Notes: a model not told the origin generated them from the letters alone. A DNA stretch of 16,397 bases from Clostridia bacterium (GCA_003557085.1 PWPR01000157.1:1-16397); one strand, 5' to 3'; numbered from the stretch's first letter, positions 6,241 through 14,197 are shown. Translations and numbers: made by a program.

Positions 6241-7242
6241 ATGGAAACAATAAAAAATTATCTAGACAATGTTTTTGGAACACTTCCTAAAACAGAGGAA
6301 CTACTAAAGATAAAAAATGACTTATTAGTTAATATGGAGGAAAAGTACAGAGATTACAAAGAAGAAGGTCATTCAGAAAATGAAGCAGTCGGAAAAGTTA
6401 TTGCTGAGTTTGGAGATATAGATGAGATATTGAATGAATTAGGCATAAAAGTTGAAGCAGAAAGTAATATGATAGAAGTTTCAAAAAATGAAGCTCAGAA
6501 TTATTTAGAGGCAAAAAGAGTAAGTGGATTAAAAGTAGCTATCGGGGTATTCTTAATTATTATGGGTGTAAATAGCATGTTTATCTTAGGTGCTTTGTCT
6601 AATTTTAGATTTATGGGTAATAGACTTGCTTCACTTGAGGCATATGGTATTGTTCCATTTTTTACTATGATAGCAATTGCAGTTGCGCTATTCATTCTTT
6701 CTGGTCAAGATATGAGAAGGTATGAGTATTTAGAAGAAGGTTTCTTTATCAGTAAGTCAACAAAAGCAATATATAAAGCAAAAGAAGAAAATTTTCTTAG
6801 AACACATACAATGGCAATAGTTATTGGCGTAGTATTATGCATCCTATCTCCTTTGGCAATAATTGTGCCTAATATTGTAGGAGACACTCTAAGTTTAGTT
6901 AATGTTTTAAACTTGCCTGGTATATCACTAAATACTACTGCACCAGGAATGTTTATCATGTTATCTATGATAGCTATAGCAGTATTCCTTTTTATATACT
7001 ATGGTTCTATCAAGTCTGGTTATGATTTGATCTTACAGCAAGGTGAGTATTCTTATGTAAAAGATAAAGAAACTAGTCGTTTTGTTAACGTTTTCACATC
7101 GATTTTATGGCCAGTTGTGGTTATCATATTCTTGCTATTAGGATTTCTAGGAGGTTTATGGCATATTGCCTGGATAGTATTCCCTATTGCCGGTATTTTA
7201 CAAGGGATGATAACTAGCTTGTACGGAGCTGTTAAAAAGTAA
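6241..7242 (+). CDS. HAAS-domain (permease prefix domain 1) membrane protein
   Basis: This is a 333-residue membrane protein. The first 75 residues are a helical HAAS-like domain (IKNYLDNVFGTLPKTEELLK, then EAVGKVIAEFGDIDEILNEL) that typically occurs next to PadR regulators. About six transmembrane segments follow, near residues 93-117, 135-155, 190-213, 236-257, 284-304 and 307-329, with a hydrophilic stretch (160-188) between the second and third. ATG 6241 follows the padR stop by one base, and its ribosome binding site (GGGAGAA) lies inside the end of padR, so the two are translationally coupled. The function of these proteins is poorly known; a signalling or envelope-stress role is inferred from the family. 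Confidence 0.85.
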   Translation: METIKNYLDNVFGTLPKTEELLKIKNDLLVNMEEKYRDYKEEGHSENEAVGKVIAEFGDIDEILNELGIKVEAESNMIEVSKNEAQNYLEAKRVSGLKVAIGVFLIIMGVNSMFILGALSNFRFMGNRLASLEAYGIVPFFTMIAIAVALFILSGQDMRRYEYLEEGFFISKSTKAIYKAKEENFLRTHTMAIVIGVVLCILSPLAIIVPNIVGDTLSLVNVLNLPGISLNTTAPGMFIMLSMIAIAVFLFIYYGSIKSGYDLILQQGEYSYVKDKETSRFVNVFTSILWPVVVIIFLLLGFLGGLWHIAWIVFPIAGILQGMITSLYGAVKK

Positions 7243-7248
7243 ATTTTA

Positions 7249-7287
7249 CCCTATGCCCTTAGTTTTATTTAGGGCATAGGGATTTTA
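7249..7287 (+). terminator. Strong terminator after the PadR/HAAS operon
   Basis: CCCTATGCCCT (7249-7259) and AGGGCATAGGG (7271-7281) form a perfect 11-bp stem with an 11-base loop, followed by ATTTTATTATTA. It begins seven bases after the stop codon. Confidence 0.9.
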
Positions 7288-7582
7288 TTATTAGTGTAGA
7301 CATAATCACTAAAGCTAGTTTATATTGATATAGCAAAAAAAAACTTTCAATGTAGATTAAGAAGCTTGAAGTTTTATAGCTCAGTATAGCATTTTTGATA
7401 CAATTTTGAGGTATTACTAAGAGGTTTTTATAGTATAAAATGTATTTCATTAGCACATTATGTCATATGAAAGTAAAATCAGTTTAAAATTTTGAATATT
7501 TAATTTTTTTAGATTGAAAAACTCAAGATAAGTCTCTAGAATGTACTTATATGTTAATTTATCGTGGGGGTAGGTATAGAGG
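7288..7582 (+). promoter_or_regulatory. Non-coding gap with promoter for the GGDEF gene
   Basis: No convincing gene is seen in these 295 bases; a short minus-strand open frame at 7265-7456 reads through the terminator and has low-complexity sequence. A likely promoter for the next gene is TTGAAA (7514-7519), a 17-base spacer and TAGAAT (7537-7542). Around 7341-7378 an imperfect repeat (AAAACTTTCA and TGAAGTTTT) could form a weak hairpin. Confidence 0.5.
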
Positions 7583-8650
7583 ATGGAACAAAAGATAAGA
7601 AGTTATTTATCAAATAGTGGTTACTTCGCAGTGTCATCTCCAAGTTATAGAAGAGCATTTCTAGTTAATATAATTCTTCCCTTGATGATGTTTTTAGCCA
7701 TTTTTTTTGCCTTTATCAACTATATGCATTTAAATAATTTTATTGCTGGGCATATTACACTTGCATCTTTTATTTTTTCATCAGTTTCAATGCTTTATTT
7801 TAAAAAGTCTAATGACTTACATATTGCTACTTATTGCACTCTTACCGTTGCATGTTTGACTGTTGCTCTTCTTTCATATTTTTTAGACTATCAGAATAAT
7901 GTTTTAATTTGGGCTAGTGCTGTTCCACTTTTAGCCTTTGCTTTAGTTATGCGCAAAAAAGGAGTTATAATCTCTATCATTTTTTATTTAATATTTTGTA
8001 TTTCGTATTTGTTTCATAGCTATAGTACCAGTTTTGCATATTACAAGTTTGAAGCTTTTCTTAATTTTCTTTTTGCCTCTGTTGGTTTAATACTTCTTAG
8101 CTACTATTATGAATATAGTAGGGAGAGGGCTTTTGCTAATTTAGAGGAGAATCAGGCAGAGCTAAAAATGCTTGCTGAAACAGATAAGCTTACTGGGTTA
8201 TATAATCGCTCAAAAATTGACGAAATTGTATCTGATATATTACAGAAAGCTAAAGAGAATGATTGCGAGTTTTCTCTTATAATGGCTGATTTGGATGACT
8301 TTAAAGAGATTAACGATAAATATGGACATTTAATTGGTGACAGAGTAATTGAAGAAATTTCAAGTGTCATTAGAAAGTCTTGCCAAGATAATTGCTATGC
8401 AAGCCGCTGGGGAGGAGAAGAGTTTTTGATTGTACTAGATAATTGTGGTTCTGATAATGCCTATGAGTTTGCTGAAAATCTTAGAAGTGCAATTAAAAGT
8501 CAGCAGCTTTCAGTTAATGAAGATCTAACTTTTACATTAGGAGTTACAGAATATGAAAAAGGAGATACAGCAATGTCTATTTTTAGGAGAGTAGACGATG
8601 CTCTTTATAAAGGTAAAGGTTTAGGGAAAGACATAACTCAGATGGCGTAG
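7583..8650 (+). CDS. Membrane-bound GGDEF diguanylate cyclase
   Basis: This is a 355-residue protein with six hydrophobic segments in residues 27-176 and a C-terminal GGDEF domain. The linker SYYYEYSRERAFANLEENQA is a probable coiled coil that places two cyclase domains together. The domain begins DKLTGLYNRSKI (201-212), has the metal-binding DLDDFKEINDKYGH (236-249) and the active-site GGEEF at 277-281, a functional variant of GGDEF, so it should make cyclic di-GMP from two GTP. The inhibitory RxxD site normally just upstream is absent (the positions read QDNC), so classic product inhibition is not expected. No EAL or other domain is attached. A G-rich stretch (7566-7574) serves as the ribosome binding site. 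The N-terminal sensory input is unidentified. Confidence 0.9.
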   Translation: MEQKIRSYLSNSGYFAVSSPSYRRAFLVNIILPLMMFLAIFFAFINYMHLNNFIAGHITLASFIFSSVSMLYFKKSNDLHIATYCTLTVACLTVALLSYFLDYQNNVLIWASAVPLLAFALVMRKKGVIISIIFYLIFCISYLFHSYSTSFAYYKFEAFLNFLFASVGLILLSYYYEYSRERAFANLEENQAELKMLAETDKLTGLYNRSKIDEIVSDILQKAKENDCEFSLIMADLDDFKEINDKYGHLIGDRVIEEISSVIRKSCQDNCYASRWGGEEFLIVLDNCGSDNAYEFAENLRSAIKSQQLSVNEDLTFTLGVTEYEKGDTAMSIFRRVDDALYKGKGLGKDITQMA

Positions 8651-8676
8651 ATATATTTACTTAAAATTATAAGACA

Positions 8677-8720
8677 ATAGCTAATTAATGGAATTAGACA
8701 TTAATTAGCTATTTGCTTTT
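8677..8720. terminator. Bidirectional terminator between convergent genes
   Basis: ATAGCTAATTAATG (8677-8690) and CATTAATTAGCTAT (8699-8712) form a perfect 14-bp stem with an 8-base loop. TTTGCTTTTA follows on the plus strand and TGTCTTATAATTTT on the minus strand. It serves the GGDEF gene and overlaps the last codons of the convergent endonuclease III-like gene. Confidence 0.8.
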
Positions 8721-9364
8721 ATGTACATAGCACAGTATTGATTTACTCCACACTTTTGACACTTAGGTTTTTTGAGACAAGCTTCTTTAGCATGAGTTAC
8801 TAATAAACCATGATACTCTTTATATAGATCAACAAGGCACTCACTTTGACGTAAACCGTCTTCTATTAGTAACCTAAAATCATCATATTTTCTAGGTGTA
8901 TTTAATCCAACTCTATTAAAAATTCTTCTAGTGTACGAGTCTATAATGAAAACTGGAGAATCAAAAGCATAAAGAAGTATAGAGTCAGCAGTTTCATGAC
9001 CAATTCTTTTAATTTCAAGTAGCTCTCTTCTTATTTTTGGCATGTCTTGAGATTTTATATTATCAACTGAAAAATCATACTTATAAAACCAAGCAGTTAA
9101 GTCTTTAAGACATTGAGCTTTCTGATTATAAAAGCCACTTGGTCGAATCAATTCTCTTAGTTGATCGATTTCAATATTATGAATATAATCTGGTTCTAGG
9201 GTTCCATCTAGATTGTCAATTGCTAGCTCAACATTCTTCCAGTTAGTGTTTTGTGTCAGCACAGCTCCTAACATTACTTCATAGTGAGTTTCAGCAGGCC
9301 ACCAGTTTTGGCTTCCATAGTGCTTAAGCAGTTTTGTGAACAATTCTTTGATTGATACTGTCAT
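8705..9364 (-). CDS. Endonuclease III-family (HhH-GPD) DNA glycosylase
   Basis: This 219-residue base-excision repair enzyme has TQNTNWKNVELAI (37-49) and the helix-hairpin-helix IKRIGHETADSILLYA (118-133). The catalytic aspartate is D142 in FIIDSYTRRIFNRVG, and four cysteines for a [4Fe-4S] cluster are spaced C-x5-C-x2-C-x5-C at 196, 202, 205 and 211. Classical Nth has a lysine in the hairpin for its lyase step; here that place is E124, as in a subfamily of monofunctional glycosylases, so removal of a damaged base without strand cutting is inferred. The first cysteine spacing is one residue shorter than in E. coli Nth, which also fits that subfamily. ATG 9364 is chosen because GGGTGA precedes it at 5 bases; GTG 9373 has no good site. 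It is not a canonical nth gene. Confidence 0.87.
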   Translation of the reverse strand: MTVSIKELFTKLLKHYGSQNWWPAETHYEVMLGAVLTQNTNWKNVELAIDNLDGTLEPDYIHNIEIDQLRELIRPSGFYNQKAQCLKDLTAWFYKYDFSVDNIKSQDMPKIRRELLEIKRIGHETADSILLYAFDSPVFIIDSYTRRIFNRVGLNTPRKYDDFRLLIEDGLRQSECLVDLYKEYHGLLVTHAKEACLKKPKCQKCGVNQYCAMYIKANS

Positions 9365-9455
9365 TTTAATCACCCATTAGGATTTTATCATAAAATGCCA
9401 TGCTTATCATGAGCTCACTAGATAATTAGAAGCTTGCAAAATGTATTGATTAGTA

Positions 9456-9500
9456 AAATAGAAGGATTCTAGCTTTAAATGAGCTAGAATCCTTCTATTT
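9456..9500 (-). terminator. Long-stem terminator of the small membrane protein gene
   Basis: A perfect 19-bp stem is formed by 9456-9474 (core AGAAGGATTCTAGCT) and 9482-9500, with a 7-base loop. On the minus strand TACTAATC follows the arm ending in ATTT. The stop codon of the membrane protein lies inside the stem. The short region 9374-9455 beyond it holds only the start area of the glycosylase gene. Confidence 0.8.
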
Positions 9501-9926
9501 AATGTCGGAAATAACTAATACAAGAGGGACTAGCAAAAGTACTGTTAAAACTACCATAAGTACTTTATTAACTATTAGTCTATCGATATCTTTCTTCTTT
9601 CTTACTAGGTCAAAAATTACTCCTATAATAAGTCCAAATCCAGAAAAAAGAATTATTACTATTGAACTAGTGAAGTATTCCCAACCAGCAAAATCTAGAG
9701 TGAGGTAAATACCTGCTAGAAAGCTGCCAAATAGTAACGAATAGTTCCCATAAAAGAATGTATTTTTTGCACCTAAGAATCCAAAAAAAGCAAGTAAAAA
9801 GTTAAGAATAGCAACAATGAGGAGGATAACAAACATTGTGCTACTAAACAGATTAGTTCCTTCAATTGCACTCCTTAAAAAAATTGCTAAGAACATAACA
9901 AAAGCATTCATAATTGTTGTAATCAT
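9495..9926 (-). CDS. Small four-helix membrane protein of unknown function
   Basis: This is a hydrophobic 143-residue protein with four predicted membrane segments, near residues 2-17, 30-50, 56-77 and 86-106, plus a fifth at 121-139 after the charged loop DLVRKKKDIDR; the exact number depends on the first segment. No family is recognised. The ATG at 9926 has no clear ribosome binding site. The frame remains open upstream to 9980 and reads SYDKLPLRKSSKWFIALM, which would complete a normal cytosolic N-terminus and first membrane helix, but it contains no ATG, GTG or TTG. The ATG overlaps the stop of a 15-codon leader frame (TAATG), so the gene is either translationally coupled to that leader or has lost its original start. 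Confidence 0.65.
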   Translation of the reverse strand: MITTIMNAFVMFLAIFLRSAIEGTNLFSSTMFVILLIVAILNFLLAFFGFLGAKNTFFYGNYSLLFGSFLAGIYLTLDFAGWEYFTSSIVIILFSGFGLIIGVIFDLVRKKKDIDRLIVNKVLMVVLTVLLLVPLVLVISDIK

Positions 9927-9973
9927 TAAAGCAATAAACCATTTTGAGCTCTTCCTAAGTGGAAGTTTATCAT
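9926..9973 (-). CDS. Possible 15-codon leader peptide, coupled by TAATG
   Basis: On the minus strand, ATG at 9973 is preceded by AAGTAGG at about 7 bases and encodes MINFHLGRAQNGLLL. It stops with a TAA that shares its last A with the ATG of the membrane protein. This is the usual arrangement of translational coupling. It could instead be the 5' end of the membrane gene before a one-base frameshift. The short length limits confidence. Confidence 0.35.
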   Translation of the reverse strand: MINFHLGRAQNGLLL

Positions 9974-9997
9974 AAGAGACCTACTTTCTTTATAGCT

Positions 9998-10038
9998 ATG
10001 ATACCTATATATTGTATCATTTAGAATAAAGAGTGTAA
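9998..10038 (-). promoter_or_regulatory. Promoter and operator for the small membrane protein
   Basis: On the minus strand, TTACAC (10033-10038) and TACAAT (10011-10016) with a 16-base spacer form a plausible promoter. The perfect inverted repeat ATGATAC (9998-10004) and GTATCAT (10014-10020) overlaps the -10 and the expected transcription start, as a repressor site would. Confidence 0.45.
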
Positions 10039-10352
10039 CTGGTTTTACTAAATTCATATATCAACTTGTAGAAGATATAGTTAGTCTTTGATTTGAGGGA
10101 GAGAAACTAACTATAAATTAACCTTTTAAGTCAGACCATGATTTAGATACTAATGTTTTGGCTTAGGCATTATTAAGAGTGCAAATTCTTAGATATATTA
10201 AATATATTAGAAATAAATTGAATAGTCAAGAAAAACAAGAATAAATTTATAAAAGTAAGCTGATTATAAAAGTTATTCATCTGATTTTGCTTGTTTGAAA
10301 AAAGAGGATAAAGATGTACAATATGATAAGAGGATTTGAAGAGAGGTTTCTA
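10039..10352. other. Long non-coding gap with a 10-bp hairpin
   Basis: No gene is seen in this stretch. TATAGTTAGT (10076-10085) and ACTAACTATA (10106-10115) form a perfect 10-bp inverted repeat around a 20-base purine-rich loop containing GAGGGAGAG. It could be an RNA structure or a binding site. A weak promoter for the deacetylase may be TTGAAT (10218-10223) with TAAATT (10242-10247), spacing 18. Confidence 0.4.
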
Positions 10353-11504
10353 ATGAAGAAAATTTTAATAACATCACTTATTATCATGTTGTTAAGCCAA
10401 TTACTTATTTTTAGTGTTGGAGCTGAGAATGATTTAAATCAAACATTTATGAAAGATAATATTGGGAGCTATGTTTTTGTAATAGTTAACGATGAGATTG
10501 TGACATTTAATGATGTAAGGCCAATTATTAATTCTGGTTGGACCTATGTGCCAATAAGAAGATTTGCAGAATCTTTGGGAGCTAATGTTTCTTGGGATAG
10601 TAAAGAAAATCAAGTGACAGTTGAGAAGGAAGGGAAACTATTAGTTTTAGACTACAACTCTAAATCTATTGTTAAGGATGGTATTAAGATTGAGATACCT
10701 TTATTAAGTCACAATAATAGAATCTTAGCACCTTATAGATTTATTGGAGAGTTCTTTGGCTACGATGTCTCTTATTTTAGCGAAGGACCTATAGCAAGAG
10801 TGAAAGATTGTTCTGCAGTAATTCCTGATGCTGAAATAGTTGAGACTTTTAAATATGAAATCAATGAGCTAAAGAAAGAAATTATTGAAAACCTCAGAAA
10901 GAATCAAAGGGTAGTGTATTTAACCTTTGACGATGGCCCCAATAGACATACTAGTAATATTTTAGATTTACTAAAAAAATATGATATGAAGGCTACTTTC
11001 TTTTTATTGAATAATAATATGCGAGCATTTCCAAGTGTAGTAAATAGAATAGCTAATGATGGACATGCAATTGGCTTACATGGAGTAACTCACAATGTTG
11101 ATTTGGTGTATAAAACAGATACTTCAGTATTGGAAGAGATGAATATTACAAACAGCACTTTAAAAAGTATAACAGGCTCTGGCTCAAGATTGATTAGAGT
11201 TCCTTATGGTAGTCATCCTCATCTTACAAGGAACCAATATAATCATTTGAAAAACTCAGGGTATAAAATGTGGGATTGGAATGTAGATAGTGGAGATTCT
11301 AGAGTTGGGGCTACTTCAAAAAGGATAGCCAATCATGTTATTAGTAGCTTGACAAATGAGAAAAACGATATTATTTTGTTTCATGATATTATGATAACAG
11401 TAAATGCCTTAGAAGAGATCTTAATTTGGATGAGGTTAAATAATATTACATCAAAGCCTTTAACAGAAGATATGACACCATATAATTGGCAAAAGTATAG
11501 GTAA
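10353..11504 (+). CDS. Secreted polysaccharide deacetylase (NodB) with stalk domain
   Basis: This is a 383-residue exported enzyme. Residues 1-24 are a signal peptide (MKKILITSLIIMLLSQLLIF, then SVGA). Residues 40-150 form a copper-amine-oxidase-N-like stalk domain (VNDEIVTFNDVRPIINSGWT, then VPIRRFAESLGANVSWD), probably for wall attachment. Residues 185-380 are the NodB deacetylase with all motifs: TFDDGP (191-196), H243 and H247 as metal ligands with the aspartate, RVPYG (282-286), WDWNVDSGD (307-315) and LFHD (342-345). It should remove acetyl groups from peptidoglycan or another N-acetylated glycan outside the cell. Start 10353 has AGAGG (10342-10346) six bases upstream and gives a compact signal peptide. 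An in-frame ATG at 10314 has an equally good AGAGG six bases before it and would add 13 residues, so a dual start is possible. Confidence 0.88.
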   Translation: MKKILITSLIIMLLSQLLIFSVGAENDLNQTFMKDNIGSYVFVIVNDEIVTFNDVRPIINSGWTYVPIRRFAESLGANVSWDSKENQVTVEKEGKLLVLDYNSKSIVKDGIKIEIPLLSHNNRILAPYRFIGEFFGYDVSYFSEGPIARVKDCSAVIPDAEIVETFKYEINELKKEIIENLRKNQRVVYLTFDDGPNRHTSNILDLLKKYDMKATFFLLNNNMRAFPSVVNRIANDGHAIGLHGVTHNVDLVYKTDTSVLEEMNITNSTLKSITGSGSRLIRVPYGSHPHLTRNQYNHLKNSGYKMWDWNVDSGDSRVGATSKRIANHVISSLTNEKNDIILFHDIMITVNALEEILIWMRLNNITSKPLTEDMTPYNWQKYR

Positions 11505-11505
11505 G

Positions 11506-11550
11506 TTTATCATAAAGCACTTGATAAGATAAGCTTTGATAAATATTTCT
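11506..11550 (+). terminator. Weak terminator after the deacetylase
   Basis: TTTATC (11506-11511) with AAAGC (11514-11518) pairs with GCTTT (11533-11537) and GATAAA (11538-11543), leaving a 2-base bulge. TATTTCT follows. Its weakness may allow some read-through to the peptidase gene. Confidence 0.4.
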
Positions 11551-11560
11551 AGTATAGAAG

Positions 11561-11589
11561 TTTATTCTAGCACTATTCTTAGGTATAAT
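11561..11589 (+). promoter_or_regulatory. Probable promoter of pepF
   Basis: A consensus -10 TATAAT lies at 11584-11589. At 17 bases upstream the -35 is TTTATT (11561-11566), a weak match. The start codon of pepF is 32 bases downstream of the -10. Confidence 0.5.
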
Positions 11590-11620
11590 ATTAATAGACT
11601 AAATTATGGAGGTGCAGTAG

Positions 11621-13435
11621 TTGAAAAAAGCTAAAAGACTAAAAAGAAGTGAAGTTCCAGTTGAAATGACGTGGGATTTATCATCTTTGTTTGAGGACAG
11701 AGAGCAGTGGCAAGTAGCTTTAAAGAGTATACTCCCAGAAATAGAAAAGTTTAAAGAGTATAAAGGAAGGGCTTGCCAAGACGGAGAGACTCTCTATAAG
11801 GTCCTAAGTTTTCTCGAAGAGCTAAGTATTAAGATGGTTCATCTTGGAACTTATGCCAGACTAAAACAAGCAGGAGATGGAACAGATAGTCAAAACCAAG
11901 AGGATGTTATGGCGTTTGCTCAAGTGCATGCAAGGTTTGCAGCAGCGACATCGTTTATAGAGAGTGAGATAATTGCTTTAGGTGAAGACGAGTTTAAAGC
12001 ATTATTTGATAATGATGATCTTAAGCCATATCAAAGGTATTTAGAAGAGATTTACAGTAAGAAAGAGCATAGTCTTGCTCCTGATGCAGAAGAGGTACTT
12101 GCAAGCATGAGCGAATTAGTTAATGCTCCATACAGTATTTATCAAACATCAAAGGCAGCTGACTTAGAGTTTGAGCCTTTCCTAGATTCACATGGAGATG
12201 AACTACCAAACTCGTTTGCTCTCTTTGAAGGTAAGTATGAATCAGATGCGGATACAGTAATTAGAAGGAACTCTTATAAATCCTTTGTGAAAACACTTGA
12301 GAGATACAAAAATACTTATGCTGCAGTATATGGTACAGAAGTGAGAAAGCAAGTTGCAGAAGCAAAACTCAGAGGTTATGAATCTGTAACACATATGCTA
12401 CTTGATCCACAAGATGTTAGTGTTGAAATGTATGAGAATCAGTTAGATATTATTTTTAATGAACTAGCTCCACACATGAGAAAGCTAGCTAAGATTAAGA
12501 AAGAGCAGTTGGGCCTTGAAAAAATGTTTTTCTGCGACTTAAAAGCTCCATTACCATCAAGTTATAATAAGCCAGCTACAATAGAGGATATAAAAGAGAC
12601 AATAATTAATGCACTCGGAGTTCTTGGTGAAGATTATAAAGACATGGTTAAGAGATCTTTTGATGAAAGATGGATAGACTTAGCAGATAATATTGGTAAA
12701 TCAACAGGTGCATTCTGTTCATCACCTTATGATGACCATCCTTATATTCTGGTTACATACACAGGAAATATGAGGTCAGCATTCCTATTGGCTCATGAGT
12801 TAGGGCATGCAGGACATTTCTATAATGCTAATAGAGAGCAAAGAGTTTTTGATGTTAGACCATCAAGGTACTTTATAGAAGCACCTTCAACCATGAATGA
12901 AATGTTGCTAGCTCAACACTTATTATCAGAAAGTGATGATAAAGCTCTTAAGCAGTTTGTAATTATCAATTTACTTGGTACATATTATCATAACTTTGTT
13001 ACTCATCTTCTTGAAGGAGAGTTTCAGAGAAGAGTGTATAAGGCTGCAGAAGAAGGAAAAGCTCTAACAGCTAAGATGCTTTGTGCTACTAAACTTGCTA
13101 TTATAAAAGAGTTTTGGGGAGATGCAGTAGAGATAGATGAAGCTGCTGGTATGACATGGATGAGGCAACCACATTATTATATGGGATTATATCCTTACAC
13201 ATATTCTGCAGGTTTAACTGTTTCAACTTTAGTTTCAAAGTTAATTGCCGAAGAAGGGCAACCTGTTGTAGATAAATGGTTAAAGGTACTAAAAGCTGGA
13301 GGTACAATGAAGCCATTAGAGTTAATTAAAACAGCTGGAATAGATATGTCAAATCCAGAGCCAATCAAGGAAGCAGTTGCTCATGTTGGTGGCTTAATTG
13401 ACGAGTTAGGAGATTTATACAAAGAATTACAATAA
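11621..13435 (+). CDS. pepF: Oligoendopeptidase F (M3B metallopeptidase)
   Basis: This is a 604-residue cytosolic zinc peptidase of normal length for PepF. It cleaves short peptides. The N-terminal helical domain begins RSEVPVEMTWDLSSLFEDRE, the usual family opening. The zinc site is HELGH at residues 392-396 within FLLAHELGHAGHFYNANREQ, and the third ligand is the glutamate of PSTMNEMLLA just downstream. YPYTYSAGLTVST near the C-terminus is also typical. The start is TTG at 11621, supported by GGAGG (11608-11612) at 8 bases. The gene is monocistronic, with its own promoter and a terminator right after it. There is no signal peptide. Confidence 0.95.
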   Translation: MKKAKRLKRSEVPVEMTWDLSSLFEDREQWQVALKSILPEIEKFKEYKGRACQDGETLYKVLSFLEELSIKMVHLGTYARLKQAGDGTDSQNQEDVMAFAQVHARFAAATSFIESEIIALGEDEFKALFDNDDLKPYQRYLEEIYSKKEHSLAPDAEEVLASMSELVNAPYSIYQTSKAADLEFEPFLDSHGDELPNSFALFEGKYESDADTVIRRNSYKSFVKTLERYKNTYAAVYGTEVRKQVAEAKLRGYESVTHMLLDPQDVSVEMYENQLDIIFNELAPHMRKLAKIKKEQLGLEKMFFCDLKAPLPSSYNKPATIEDIKETIINALGVLGEDYKDMVKRSFDERWIDLADNIGKSTGAFCSSPYDDHPYILVTYTGNMRSAFLLAHELGHAGHFYNANREQRVFDVRPSRYFIEAPSTMNEMLLAQHLLSESDDKALKQFVIINLLGTYYHNFVTHLLEGEFQRRVYKAAEEGKALTAKMLCATKLAIIKEFWGDAVEIDEAAGMTWMRQPHYYMGLYPYTYSAGLTVSTLVSKLIAEEGQPVVDKWLKVLKAGGTMKPLELIKTAGIDMSNPEPIKEAVAHVGGLIDELGDLYKELQ

Positions 13436-13443
13436 TGATTTGT

Positions 13444-13485
13444 AAAAAATTAGAGTCAGGCTTCAAAGCCTGACTCCTTTAGTTT
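13444..13485. terminator. Bidirectional terminator between pepF and relP
   Basis: GAGTCAGGCT (13453-13462), loop TCAA and AGCCTGACTC (13467-13476) form a perfect 10-bp stem. CTTTAGTTT follows on the plus strand, and TAATTTTTT on the minus strand. It ends pepF and also the convergent yugP-relP operon. Confidence 0.9.
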
Positions 13486-13525
13486 AAATGTTTAAAATCT
13501 ATGCAAACAACTCAAAAGATTATAT

Positions 13526-14197
13526 CTAATCAAAAAACCCAGTCTTAATATCGCTTATTTCAAAGTCTTGCATTTTTCTATGGATATACTCCATATGAGA
13601 ATCAAGCTTTGAAACAGTTAAAGCAGCTTTTTTTAACTCATCAGTTAAAACTTTTGGAGGATCTTCTATCCGATGCTTATAATATATTTTATGCTCTAAG
13701 CTAGCCCAAAAATCCATAGCTATAGTTCTCACTTGGACTTCTACAGGTACATAAATTCTCCTATCTGATAAAAAGACAGGAATATTAAGTATCATATGCA
13801 AACTTTGGTAGCCATTTGGCTTATGCTCAACTATATAGTCTTTATACTCATCTATTACAATATCAGGTTGTGATATCAGCATTTGGGTAACCCTATATAT
13901 ATCTGATTTAAACGAGCAAACTATTCTTACTCCAGCAATATCTTTAACATAACTCTTTATCGCAGCAATAGTTAATGGCTGGTTTTTTCTCTTTAACTTA
14001 TCTATTATGCTACTGGGCTTTTTTAGTCTACTTTTAACATATTCTATTGGATTGTATGAGTGGATATGGCTAAACTCTTTTTGCAAAATAGTGATTTTAG
14101 TCATGATCTCATCAAGGCCAAACTCATAAGATAATAGTAGTTTCTCAAAATCTTCTTGTGAGGCTCCTTCTATAGAAAAATCTATTTCACTAAACAT
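13526..14197 (-). CDS. relP: Small alarmone synthetase, RelP/YwaC (SasA) type
   Basis: This 223-residue synthetase-only (p)ppGpp enzyme transfers pyrophosphate from ATP to GDP or GTP in the stringent response. It lacks the HD hydrolase and regulatory domains of full-length Rel. The family signature is complete: HSYNPIEYVKSRLKKPSSI (46-64), DIAGVRIVCSF (86-96), HKPNGYQSLHMIL (125-137) and VEVQVRTIAMDFWASLEHKI (152-171), with E153 as the expected magnesium ligand. The wording RTIAMDFWASLEHKIYYK is that of YwaC/RelP more than RelQ. The start directly follows the stop of the upstream protease gene, with GAGGAGAT inside the end of that gene, so the two are translationally coupled. Unlinked hydrolases must remove the product; none is seen here. 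A terminator lies 50 bases downstream. Confidence 0.9.
   Translation of the reverse strand: MFSEIDFSIEGASQEDFEKLLLSYEFGLDEIMTKITILQKEFSHIHSYNPIEYVKSRLKKPSSIIDKLKRKNQPLTIAAIKSYVKDIAGVRIVCSFKSDIYRVTQMLISQPDIVIDEYKDYIVEHKPNGYQSLHMILNIPVFLSDRRIYVPVEVQVRTIAMDFWASLEHKIYYKHRIEDPPKVLTDELKKAALTVSKLDSHMEYIHRKMQDFEISDIKTGFFD

Noticed and set aside
6501..6959. Minus-strand open frames within the HAAS membrane protein gene
   Set aside because: Antisense to a translationally coupled, recognisable gene; no start signals.
7265..7456. Minus-strand open frame of 63 codons in the gap before the GGDEF gene
   Set aside because: It ends within the PadR/HAAS terminator, is rich in K, I, L, Y as expected of random AT-rich DNA, and has no clear ribosome binding site.
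13101..13316. Minus-strand open frame within pepF
   Set aside because: Leucine- and glutamine-rich shadow of a well-conserved peptidase gene.
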